From: Candidatus Omnitrophota bacterium
GTDB lineage: Bacteria; Omnitrophota; Gorgyraeia; Gygaellales; Profunditerraquicolaceae
Direction: 5' to 3'
Assembly: GCA_028717985.1 (NCBI GenBank)
Contig: JAQUMS010000062.1
Coordinates: forward strand, 1-6,948
Length of the DNA: 6,948 bases
Shown: positions 1 to 5,990 of the stretch, piece by piece
Numbering within the stretch: the first letter of the stretch is position 1
Layout: each line of letters opens with the position of its first letter
Position numbers and translations under genes: made by a program
The notes under the pieces: generated by a model
What the model was told of the DNA's origin: nothing
The model's input: the letters and a program-made list of their open reading frames with translations, nothing else
Databases searched by the model: none

Positions 1-263
1 TGCCTGGGGTTTTTATTGACGAATGTTATTGCCTCGAGCGTCGCGCGCGCGAATTCAGCCTGGTGTTCCACTTTAGTTTGTTCTATGATGACATTTAACG
101 CATCCTGGTCCGTGGTAACATATTTTGCGGGAATTTTGGTGAGGACGTGCGCGAGCATGTCATTTTTGCACGTTTGGCATGTGCAGATGTCGCTGCGTTG
201 TGTTAATGCCTGGTCAAGAAAATCCTTGGCGATATTTTCAATGATATTGCGTAATTTTGCCAT
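1..263 (-). CDS. ComFB-family protein, 5' part (C-terminus beyond the left edge)
   Basis: The minus strand is open from an ATG at 263-261 to the window edge, giving 87 residues without a stop. The protein starts MAKLRNIIENIAKDF and has a CxCxxC motif (C27, C29, C32). Next comes a hydrophobic helix leading into IPAKYVTT (residues 44-51), then a Glu/Ala-rich helix ending FVNKNPR. This order (helix, Cys motif, 'LPP-x-Y-V-T'-like turn, helix, 'A-x-x-x-V-x-x-N/H-P') is the ComFB family pattern; members are usually about 90-180 residues. B. subtilis ComFB is a late-competence operon protein reported to bind zinc through cysteines, and cyanobacterial homologues have been reported as cyclic-dinucleotide receptors affecting pili, competence or cell size. 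An in-frame TAA lies just upstream, so the ATG is the natural start; the Shine-Dalgarno is weak (GGGTG). It is divergent from the filament operon, so a regulatory link is inferred, not shown. Confidence 0.82.
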   Translation of the reverse strand, partial: MAKLRNIIENIAKDFLDQALTQRSDICTCQTCKNDMLAHVLTKIPAKYVTTDQDALNVIIEQTKVEHQAEFARATLEAITFVNKNPR

Positions 264-308
264 TTCGCACCCGTGCGTAAAAGGAGTTTAAATGGATAGG
301 TCATGAAA

Positions 309-314
309 AGTATA
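309..314 (-). promoter_or_regulatory. candidate -10 box for the ComFB gene
   Basis: On the minus strand, 314-309 reads TATACT, a 5/6 match to the sigma-70 -10 consensus. It would start a transcript near 302 with a leader of about 40 nt before the ATG at 263. No convincing -35 sits at 17-18 bp (TTTTAA), and TTGATT (342-337) is too far away. The box overlaps the left arm of the inverted repeat at 312-351, so a factor bound there could control it. This is pattern matching only. Confidence 0.3.
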
Positions 315-351
315 ACACAAAAACCTTGTAATTAAAAATCAATTGTGTTAT
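312..351. repeat. 9-bp perfect inverted repeat in the divergent promoter region (possible operator)
   Basis: ATAACACAA (312-320) is the exact reverse complement of TTGTGTTAT (343-351), with a 22-nt AT-rich spacer. The arm centres are 31 bp apart, about three helical turns, so both arms would face the same side of the DNA. The left arm overlaps the candidate -10 of the ComFB gene (309-314). The right arm overlaps TATTCT (349-354), which lies 17 bp from TTGTAA (326-331) and could form a plus-strand promoter. An operator for a dimeric regulator is an inference; the repeat itself is visible. Confidence 0.45.
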
Positions 352-377
352 TCTTCTTCTAAGATTTTATTTTTTCC

Positions 378-405
378 TTGATATTTATTTCTAACATATT
401 ATTAT
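378..405 (+). promoter_or_regulatory. candidate promoter for the pilin-like operon
   Basis: TTGATA (378-383) and TATTAT (400-405) are separated by 16 bp; TATAAT (403-408) is an alternative -10 at 19 bp. With TATTAT, transcription would start at about 411-413, essentially on the ATG at 412, which would make a leaderless message. No Shine-Dalgarno precedes that ATG, which fits. A second possible promoter is TTGTAA (326-331) with TATTCT (349-354) at 17 bp, which would give a leader of about 50 nt. Confidence 0.4.
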
Positions 406-411
406 AATATT

Positions 412-939
412 ATGCTACGCCACGGCATATCACATAAGCCCTTCCCGGATTTTTCTTTTTCCCGCTTCGCGGGTTTTACTCTTATCGAAGTTATTATGGT
501 GATCGTTATTGTGGGGATCCTTGCCGGGATGGCAATTCCCCGTTTCGATAGTTTCTACGGGATGAAAATGGAAAGCGCGGCGAAAAAAATGATCACCGAT
601 ATCAGATATGTCCAGCAAATAGCGGTTTCCCGCCATACCAATACGCGTATTGTTTTTAATCCCGGGAACGATACCTATACCGCTCAGGAAGAAACATCTC
701 CGGGCAGCGGCACCTGGAATTCCATTACCGATCCCTATACCCGGTCAAATCTTACTATGAATTTTCATGCCGACGCTCAATATGGAGGCATCGATTTATC
801 CGGGGCTTCGTTCGGCGGCATAAGCACTCTTCAATTTAACCTGGAGGGGAAACCGGCGGATGGAGGCACTGTTTCTTTGGGGTATCATGGGTGGAATAAA
901 ACCATAACCATTGAGGCCAACACAGGATTTATACGATGA
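412..939 (+). CDS. GspH/FimT-like minor (pseudo)pilin
   Basis: This 175-residue type IV pilin-like protein is probably a minor subunit of the filament tip or priming complex. It has a 21-residue leader with basic residues, a prepilin peptidase site G21|F22 followed by TLIEV with the conserved mature Glu5 (E26), and a hydrophobic alpha1 segment at about 22-45. The soluble C-terminal domain ends with F-N-x-E-G-K-P, then beta strands, then a T-G-F-I-R terminus. This 'G-x-P...I-x-x-x-T-G' ending is typical of the GspH/FimT domain. ATG 412 is the only ATG between the upstream in-frame stop (379-381) and the cleavage site. No Shine-Dalgarno is visible. It is the first gene of the run, and its stop overlaps the next start by 4 nt (ATGA). 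GspH versus FimT cannot be separated from sequence alone. Confidence 0.85.
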   Translation: MLRHGISHKPFPDFSFSRFAGFTLIEVIMVIVIVGILAGMAIPRFDSFYGMKMESAAKKMITDIRYVQQIAVSRHTNTRIVFNPGNDTYTAQEETSPGSGTWNSITDPYTRSNLTMNFHADAQYGGIDLSGASFGGISTLQFNLEGKPADGGTVSLGYHGWNKTITIEANTGFIR

Positions 940-1463
940 AACAGAATAAAGGTATTACTATTATTGAAATGATCGCGGTAATTGTCGTTTTGGGGTTGTC
1001 TATTCCTATTCTTTTGACGGTATGGGCTGATGTCGCCTGGCGTTCGTCCAGGTCCGAGGCGATTGCCGACGCGACTTTTTACGCAGAAGAACTGATGGAA
1101 CACGTGAAACTCATGAAGTACGATGAACATACGGCTTCGCCCTGGACACCCACAAGCGGTTTTGGGACCGACGGCGGCAGCGAAAACAGCGCCAACAGCG
1201 CTACCTTTAACGACGTCGATGATTTTGTAGGGACAACTGATACTGCTGTAACTAATGCTCCCGGAGGATTCAGGCGTTCGGTTACCGTGGAATATGTTCG
1301 GCTTGTCAATAATGAATGGCAATCGTGCGGTTCTACTACGTGCGGGAACGCTACCACATGCCTTGCCTGCAATGATTGTTGTTATAAAAGAATAACGGTT
1401 ACAGTTACACATACAGCCGGATTGGCGACAGTTTCATTATCAACCATTGTTTCCACCCATTAA
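936..1463 (+). CDS. PilV/MshD/GspI-like minor (pseudo)pilin with a Cys-rich patch
   Basis: This 175-residue protein has a very short prepilin leader (MKQNKG), cleavage expected at G6|I7, mature Glu5 at E11 in ITIIEM, and a hydrophobic alpha1 at about 7-28. An amphipathic helix follows, with an A-x-x-L-M-E-x-V-K motif ('AEELMEHVKLMKYDEHT', about residues 50-66). That helix resembles the 'A-x-x-L-x-E-x-x-x-x-x-F/Y-D' stretch of MshD and PilV/GspI proteins. A Gly/Ser/Asn-rich loop precedes the C-terminal beta domain. Six cysteines cluster between residues 131 and 149 (C131, C136, C142, C145, C148, C149), more than the one disulfide common in pilins. The ATG overlaps the stop of the preceding gene; AGGA at 924-927 is a reasonable ribosome site. 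Assignment to the I/PilV slot rests on order and the short leader. Confidence 0.75.
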   Translation: MKQNKGITIIEMIAVIVVLGLSIPILLTVWADVAWRSSRSEAIADATFYAEELMEHVKLMKYDEHTASPWTPTSGFGTDGGSENSANSATFNDVDDFVGTTDTAVTNAPGGFRRSVTVEYVRLVNNEWQSCGSTTCGNATTCLACNDCCYKRITVTVTHTAGLATVSLSTIVSTH

Positions 1464-1469
1464 AAGAGC

Positions 1470-1991
1470 ATGGAAAATCATATAAATAAAAAGAGGGCCC
1501 GGGGCGTTACCATTATTGAACTTATTATGGTGATCGTGATTGTCGGGCTTATCACCGCGGTGTCCGGAATGTATATTAAGGAAACAGTTGATCTATGGCG
1601 GTTTCTTTCTTTTCGTAATGAACTGGTGAATGAAGGAAGAATGGCTTTGATGAAAATGGCCCGGGAAATCCGCCAGATAAAAAATCATTCTTCCATTAGC
1701 GTTGCGAATTCGTCGCAAATCACGTTTACGGATATTAATAACCATGTGATTTCCTATCAGCTTTCCAACGGCAATCTGGTCAGGACGTATGATGGTGTTT
1801 CAAATACGCTTGCCGACCGGGTAACCGCTTTGACGTTTATTTATTATAATTCCGCTAACGCGGTTTTAACCCCGCTGCCTTTAGATTCCAGTTCAAGGGC
1901 GAATATTTACCGGCTTGATGTTTCGTTCACGATGAGGGCCGGTTCGCAGACCAAAATACTTAACACACAGGTTTATCCGAGAAATCTTTAA
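1470..1991 (+). CDS. PilW/GspJ-like minor (pseudo)pilin
   Basis: This 173-residue prepilin starts 6 nt after the previous stop. A basic 12-residue leader (MENHINKKRARG) is followed by the cleavage site G12|V13, TIIEL with mature Glu5 at E17, and a hydrophobic alpha1 at about 13-35. The helix continues into V-D-L-W-R-F-L and 'NEGRMALMKMAREIRQIKN' (about residues 55-73). This matches the PilW/GspJ pattern in which alpha1 runs into an 'A-L-x-x-M-x-R-E-I-R' motif. Beta strands follow: 'ITFTDINNHVISYQLSNGNLVRT', then V-T-A-L-T-F-x-Y, then the terminal 'RLDVSFTMRAGSQTKILNTQVYPRN', the usual layout of J-type pseudopilins. Only a weak AAGAG lies before the ATG. Position after the H- and I-like genes supports the J role in a tip complex. 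Confidence 0.8.
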   Translation: MENHINKKRARGVTIIELIMVIVIVGLITAVSGMYIKETVDLWRFLSFRNELVNEGRMALMKMAREIRQIKNHSSISVANSSQITFTDINNHVISYQLSNGNLVRTYDGVSNTLADRVTALTFIYYNSANAVLTPLPLDSSSRANIYRLDVSFTMRAGSQTKILNTQVYPRNL

Positions 1992-2044
1992 AAACTATAT
2001 TCTCCTGAGTGAGATTTTGTTTGAATAGAGAGGGAGCTTTAAGA

Positions 2045-3673
2045 GTGAAAAATCTCCGTGAATTAGCGCGTAATGCCACTATGAGGAAGATATCTATGGT
2101 CCGCGGAGATGAACGTGGTATTAGTTTGATTATTGTGGTCTTCGCGATGATGCTGTTTGCCGGCCTGGGGTGGACTTTGCTTAGTATGCAGGCTACTGAT
2201 TTTCAGGCGAATGTCAGGACAATGGAGTCAGAGCGGGCGTTGTATTTGGCTGAATCCGGGAGCCAGTGGGCAATAAAACAGATTGCTTTAAATTCCGGAT
2301 TTCGGACTGATTCATCTCATGGTTATGCCGGCGGATATGCTCAGCATAACCTGCCGGGGCAGGGAGATTATCAGGTTGTGGTTCGCGCTCCCGATATTAG
2401 CGAAAGCGGAGATACAGTTGTTGTTGCTACCGGATACGCTCCCCGCCAGTCGGGATACGATGCGATGCGTCAGATAAAAATTATGCTCACCACAGGCAGT
2501 GTTTCCCGTCCGGTTTTGGTCAGGAAACTTTTTAACTGGTCGGGAATGAGCATGGGGTCATTGATTAACGGAGATGTCGGCGTTACGGACGCGGCGGGTG
2601 ATTTAAGCGACGGATATGAGGGGACTGGAGATACCACGCATAATGAACCGGCTGATCTGGCAGTTCCCGGTACAGGCAGGCGGGACCAATTAACGGATGA
2701 CAGCTCTTTTCCGAAGATCGATATGCCATATACAGTATCGCAGGCCGATTCTGTCTGGGCTCCTGCTCGGGCTTCTAAGATTTCTAATATACAGGTTCAG
2801 GGTGGTAAGAGTATTGTTACGTTCTCCCAGAATATTTTTACTACTCCTCTTTCCCGTTTTGACGGCCAGGGATTGCGGAACACGACAATGGGCTCGTGGC
2901 AGAACGGGACATGGGGGATTATAGAATCAACCTTAAGTGTTAACAGTGTCAGGATGTCCGGTGTTGTTAGCTGGCAGGTCGGCGATAATGTGTGTCTTGT
3001 TCCTAAGATTAGTACCGTGTCGGTGTATAACACCTGGGGCGCATTCAGGACATATTCGATAACATTTGCCTGTAATTATCCGGTCACTGTCGGGAACATG
3101 ATAAAAAATTATTCCCGCGGTTCCTGGAATTATGGTGATTGGGGGCAGATAACATACGTGAGCGCTGGGTCTTCTCCTACAACTATCCGCGTTCAATTTG
3201 ATACATCTATTAATAATCCTCCGGGATGGACTGCCGGGCAATGGGTTGGAGAAGTCAGGAGGATAAGCGGGAACAACAGCAATACCTACTTTTATTTTAA
3301 AGGCGATCTGTTGTATGATTTACGAAGCAGTAATTCAACCGGGAATAAATCATCGTTTGTCAGTGAAGGTGATACTGCTCTTCTTGGCGGCAGAAGGCTT
3401 AATCTTAGAGCTCATAATAGTAATTCGGGCCAGGCATTTCCATGTGTCGGGACCAAAAACGGCAATATCTATTCTAATGACAGCAACCGGACTTTTGACG
3501 GGCTTATTTACAGTGAAAACGGGGATATTACATTTAACGGTTTATCCGCGGTTTCTGTTTACGGATATAACGTGACGTTGTCCGGTCCGACTGATTTGGA
3601 ATATACTACGAAATATGTTGATGATAGTACATTCTTCTCCAGCGTTTCATTTTACAGCTGGCAGGAGCAATAG
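2045..3673 (+). CDS. large PilX/GspK-position pilin-like protein with a tandem internal repeat
   Basis: From GTG 2045 the protein has 542 residues. I chose this start because GGGAG (2032-2036) sits 8 nt upstream; the frame is open back to GTG 2009, and ATG 2081 or 2096 are alternatives. RG-ISLIIVVFAMMLFAGLG (about residues 24-42) is a PilX-type N-terminus. It has a cleavable-looking Gly, no Glu at position 5 (Ile instead) and a hydrophobic alpha1 followed by R-A-L-Y-L-A-E-S-G (about 64-72), the PilX N-terminal-domain signature. Lack of Glu5 is shared by PilX and GspK, which sit at or near the filament tip. Two repeats of about 75-85 residues follow (2789-3268), then a Gly/Asn/Ser-rich strand region ('G-N-I-Y-S', 'G-L-I-Y-S', 'F-N-G'). 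At 542 residues it is far longer than GspK (about 300) or typical PilX (about 200). Adhesive or cargo-binding function is possible but unproven. Confidence 0.78.
   Translation: MKNLRELARNATMRKISMVRGDERGISLIIVVFAMMLFAGLGWTLLSMQATDFQANVRTMESERALYLAESGSQWAIKQIALNSGFRTDSSHGYAGGYAQHNLPGQGDYQVVVRAPDISESGDTVVVATGYAPRQSGYDAMRQIKIMLTTGSVSRPVLVRKLFNWSGMSMGSLINGDVGVTDAAGDLSDGYEGTGDTTHNEPADLAVPGTGRRDQLTDDSSFPKIDMPYTVSQADSVWAPARASKISNIQVQGGKSIVTFSQNIFTTPLSRFDGQGLRNTTMGSWQNGTWGIIESTLSVNSVRMSGVVSWQVGDNVCLVPKISTVSVYNTWGAFRTYSITFACNYPVTVGNMIKNYSRGSWNYGDWGQITYVSAGSSPTTIRVQFDTSINNPPGWTAGQWVGEVRRISGNNSNTYFYFKGDLLYDLRSSNSTGNKSSFVSEGDTALLGGRRLNLRAHNSNSGQAFPCVGTKNGNIYSNDSNRTFDGLIYSENGDITFNGLSAVSVYGYNVTLSGPTDLEYTTKYVDDSTFFSSVSFYSWQEQ
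2789..3268 (+). repeat. tandem protein repeat inside the PilX-like gene
   Basis: Unit 1 covers about 2789-3013 and unit 2 about 3014-3268. Shared landmarks are an I-x-x-F or I-T-F strand, GSWQNGTWG versus GSWNYGDWG (first Gly codons at 2891 and 3119), and W-QVGDNVCLVPKIS versus W-TAGQWVGEVRRIS. The last two have the same 13-residue spacing from Trp to the final Ser. Unit 2 carries about 9 extra residues between the two landmarks. The DNA is diverged, so the duplication is old. The Trp/Gly-rich strand pattern suggests a beta-sandwich-like module, but I do not recognise a named family. Confidence 0.6.
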
Positions 3674-3813
3674 CTCATACCGAAGACAAATATTAAAAAA
3701 TTTTTTAACGGGAGAGAAAAATATATTTCCGGGAAGTTGCACGGCGGTAGTGGTAAGCATAGATAGAGAGGAAAAAGATTCCCCTCCCCGTGTGGGAGGG
3801 GTAAGGGGGGGAG
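3674..3813 (+). other. 140-bp gap with an AT palindrome and a GC-rich hairpin/G-tract
   Basis: No gene is supported here. A perfect 16-bp AT palindrome, TTAAAAAATTTTTTAA, lies at 3693-3708; it lacks a GC stem, so it is not a normal terminator. CCCCTCCC (3781-3788) pairs perfectly with GGGAGGGG (3794-3801) around a 5-nt loop. This is followed by TAA and a run of seven G (3805-3811) that ends two bases before the next ATG. The region therefore holds the ribosome site of the following gene and potential RNA or DNA structure over it. Confidence 0.6.
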
Positions 3814-4089
3814 ATGAAGAAAAAATTCTTGTTGATAACGGTGTTTATTTCCATTATTATTTTCGGAACTGTATTATATTTAAAAGCTCAGCAGAATCAG
3901 GATGATACTCTGGACTGGACATCTCTTTCCTCAAAGTTAAATCATATAGAAGCGAAACTGGATGCGATCTCCCAGTCCGTGGAACGCCTTGAGCGCACGG
4001 TGTCCCAGCGTATGGACCAGATTTCTAACAACAATCAGAAGGTTTTACAGGAGCTTGATGTGGTTAAGGTCAGGGCTACCCGTAGATAA
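3814..4089 (+). CDS. small membrane-anchored or exported coiled-coil protein
   Basis: This 91-residue protein starts MKKKFLLITVFISIIIF with a hydrophobic segment at about residues 5-22, then Y-L-K-A-Q-Q. The segment is either a signal anchor or a signal peptide with a poor cleavage site. Residues of about 37-85 form a heptad-patterned helix ('LSSKLNHIEAKLDAI', 'VERLERTVSQRMDQI', 'VLQELDVVKVRA') ending in basic KVRATRR. The tail resembles short proteins with an 'L-x-x-I-K-x-E-L-x-I-V-K-x-R-A-S/T' ending that I associate with Omnitrophota-like genomes; that is memory, not a search. The start is placed by a G-rich ribosome site (AAGGGG at 3803-3808). It sits between the pilin-like genes and the platform genes, so a structural or scaffolding role in the same machine is inferred. 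No named family is assigned. Confidence 0.7.
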   Translation: MKKKFLLITVFISIIIFGTVLYLKAQQNQDDTLDWTSLSSKLNHIEAKLDAISQSVERLERTVSQRMDQISNNNQKVLQELDVVKVRATRR

Positions 4090-4113
4090 GTATATATTTT
4101 TTAAATTTTAAGT

Positions 4114-4119
4114 TATAAT
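4114..4119 (+). promoter_or_regulatory. candidate -10 box upstream of the PilM-PilN gene
   Basis: A perfect TATAAT lies in the 73-bp AT-rich gap before the next gene and would start a transcript near 4126, about 36 nt before the ATG. No clear -35 is present at the right distance (TATATA at 4091-4096). In such AT-rich DNA the match could be chance. The leader to 4162 is A/T-rich and has no Shine-Dalgarno. Confidence 0.3.
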
Positions 4120-4162
4120 ATTCCTAATCGGGCAGTTTTTTAAAAATCAAAAAATAAAAATT

Positions 4163-5986
4163 ATGGATAATCAGGGAAATCAAAATATCCCTCAAGGGTT
4201 TTCAGCGGAGCCTACTCCGCATCCGCCTCCTTTGCAATCGGCGAAAGCCGCTAAGCCTAAGGTCAAGTCTTCCTTCGACCCGTTTTTTTTCATCAAGAAT
4301 TTTTTCGCCTCCTCCCAGAATGTTATCGGGATTGATATCGGCTCCAGCCACATAAAAATCGTCCAGCTGCAAAAATCCAGCAAAGGGTACATGATCACCA
4401 ACTGTATTGCCCGTGCTATCCCTCAGGGGATCAAGGAGAATACGGTTGAGAAGAAAAAAGTGGTGCAGGGTTTTTTAAGCGAATTTATTGCGGACGCCCG
4501 CATTAAAACAAAATTAGGCCGTATCGGTATTTGGGGAAAAGGTGTTTTTATCTTTTCTCTTACTATTCCGAATTTAAACAAGAAAGATCTTAAGGGTGCG
4601 GTAAGCATAGAATTAAAGAAACGTCTCCCGTTTCAGATGGATATCAGCAAGGTGATTTTTGATTTCTTTGTCACCGGGCTGTCCCGTGATGAAAAAGGCA
4701 CTGTTCTGCAGGTTACCTGTATTGCCGTCGACCAGCTGGCTGTCGATGAACATCTGCAATTTTTAAAAGAGATCAATATCCGTCCGGTACTTGTGAACGC
4801 GACTCCCGACGCTATCGGTAACCTCCTTCCGTATTGCATTGAAAATGCCGGGAAAAAGACTATCGTTGTGCTGGATATCGGCTCAACCGTAACAATGCTG
4901 AATTTTTATAAAAACAGGGACCTGGTTTTTTCCCGTGAAATCCCGGTCAGCGGAGAGCATTTGTCCCGCGCTCTCGCGAAATCGTTTACTACTCCGCAGG
5001 GCGCGATCACTATTTCCGTTGATGACGCGGAGAAACTTAAACGTAACTGCGGTATCCCGCTGGAGGAGGACGCCCACACGGAATACCTTACTGATTTCGG
5101 CCCTTTAAGGGGGGAGCAGATCTCGGCGTTGTACCGTCCGACTCTTGAGCGCCTTGTTATGGAAGTTACGCGTACGTTTAATTATTTCATTAAGACGTTT
5201 AAAAGCGAAAATATAGAAGAATTATACCTTACCGGAGGGAGTTCCCGGACTATTAATTTCGACAGGTTTTTGCTTTGTAATCTGGAAGGGTTAAAAAAAG
5301 TAGAACGGTTGAATGTCCTCAAGGCTGTTAAGGGTTGGGCGGATATGACTGTTTTTAAGCGTGAATTGGTTATGGAACAGGCCGCTCCGCATTTAGCGGT
5401 GGCGTTCGGCCTATGCCTTGGGAATGGCGGCAGGGTCAATCTTCTTCCGGTTAAAGAAAAAATAGAACAGAAAATTCTTTTTTTTACGTCGGTTTTGAGG
5501 ATGTTGTTTCCTATTATTCTCGGCACGTTGCTTAGTTTTTACGCTTTGCAATATATGAATGCGCTGAGATACCGGGTTTTGATTATTAATACCGACAGCG
5601 CGGTCAGCCGCCTGGAGCCGACGGTAAGGCAGATAAAAGAATATCAGGATATAAAGGTCAAGCTTGAACAGAGAAAAAACCTGATTGAAAAAGCCAAAGG
5701 TAAACAGCCGTTATGGTCCGGCGTCCTGAAAGAGTTAAGCAATATTCTGCCGAAAGAAGTTTCTCTTCAAAGGATCACCGTAGGGCAGGGGCAGGAGGGC
5801 AGGGAAATCCATTTGTACGGTAAGATTTATACCAAATTCAACGTGGATGTCGCTTTGTCACAACTGGTTTTAGGGCTAAACGATTCACCGTTTTTCAATA
5901 ACGTGGAACTTATAACGAGCAAGCCGGATATGTATTCAACTATTCCCGCGGCTGATTTTGATATCGTTTGCAGGCTTACTTATTAA
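4163..5986 (+). CDS. PilM-PilN fusion (GspL-like architecture), filament assembly platform protein
   Basis: This 607-residue protein joins two usually separate platform proteins. Residues 1-50 are a Pro/Lys-rich, probably flexible extension. Residues of about 54-420 are an actin-like PilM ATPase-fold domain, with phosphate loop 1 IGIDIGSSHIKIVQL (from 55; D58, G60), phosphate loop 2 VVLDIGST (D238, G240) and the adenosine motif LTGGSSR (357-362). VNLLP (425-429) matches the I-N-L-L-P peptide at the N-terminus of PilN that docks into PilM. A transmembrane helix (about 444-463) follows, then a coiled coil (about 470-515), then a PilN/GspL ferredoxin-like domain ('LWSGVLKELSNILPKEVSLQ' to the end). 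PilM alone is about 350 residues and PilN about 200, so no part seems missing. The cytoplasmic part should contact the motor ATPase and the periplasmic part PilO. PilO follows after 4 nt, as expected. There is no Shine-Dalgarno before the ATG. Confidence 0.88.
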   Translation: MDNQGNQNIPQGFSAEPTPHPPPLQSAKAAKPKVKSSFDPFFFIKNFFASSQNVIGIDIGSSHIKIVQLQKSSKGYMITNCIARAIPQGIKENTVEKKKVVQGFLSEFIADARIKTKLGRIGIWGKGVFIFSLTIPNLNKKDLKGAVSIELKKRLPFQMDISKVIFDFFVTGLSRDEKGTVLQVTCIAVDQLAVDEHLQFLKEINIRPVLVNATPDAIGNLLPYCIENAGKKTIVVLDIGSTVTMLNFYKNRDLVFSREIPVSGEHLSRALAKSFTTPQGAITISVDDAEKLKRNCGIPLEEDAHTEYLTDFGPLRGEQISALYRPTLERLVMEVTRTFNYFIKTFKSENIEELYLTGGSSRTINFDRFLLCNLEGLKKVERLNVLKAVKGWADMTVFKRELVMEQAAPHLAVAFGLCLGNGGRVNLLPVKEKIEQKILFFTSVLRMLFPIILGTLLSFYALQYMNALRYRVLIINTDSAVSRLEPTVRQIKEYQDIKVKLEQRKNLIEKAKGKQPLWSGVLKELSNILPKEVSLQRITVGQGQEGREIHLYGKIYTKFNVDVALSQLVLGLNDSPFFNNVELITSKPDMYSTIPAADFDIVCRLTY

Positions 5987-5990
5987 ACGT

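Noticed and set aside
266..277. CGCAC/GTGCG dyad just before the ComFB start
   Set aside because: Only 5-bp arms with a 2-nt gap, too short and tight for a stable hairpin, and no related site seen nearby.
16..291. Plus-strand open frame of 91 codons at the left edge
   Set aside because: It is antisense to the ComFB-family frame, whose protein has clear family motifs; the plus-strand product is low-complexity and unlike any family.
885..1412. Minus-strand open frame of 175 codons
   Set aside because: It lies opposite the end of the GspH-like gene and most of the PilV/GspI-like gene, which have prepilin motifs; its product looks random.
2009..2044. GTG 2009 as start of the PilX-like protein
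   Set aside because: No ribosome site precedes it, while GGGAG sits 8 nt before GTG 2045; the extra 12 residues would only lengthen the leader.
3693..3708. AT palindrome as a rho-independent terminator
   Set aside because: The stem has no G or C, so it would be too weak; the 16-bp symmetry may be chance in AT-rich DNA.
3615..3905. Plus-strand open frame bridging the end of the PilX-like gene and the coiled-coil gene
   Set aside because: It overlaps both genes in another frame, includes the G-rich repeat and has no ribosome site or recognisable motif.
5958..5990. TTG 5958 as start of PilO
   Set aside because: It overlaps the conserved PilN end and adds nothing typical of PilO; ATG 5991 gives the usual short cytoplasmic tail.
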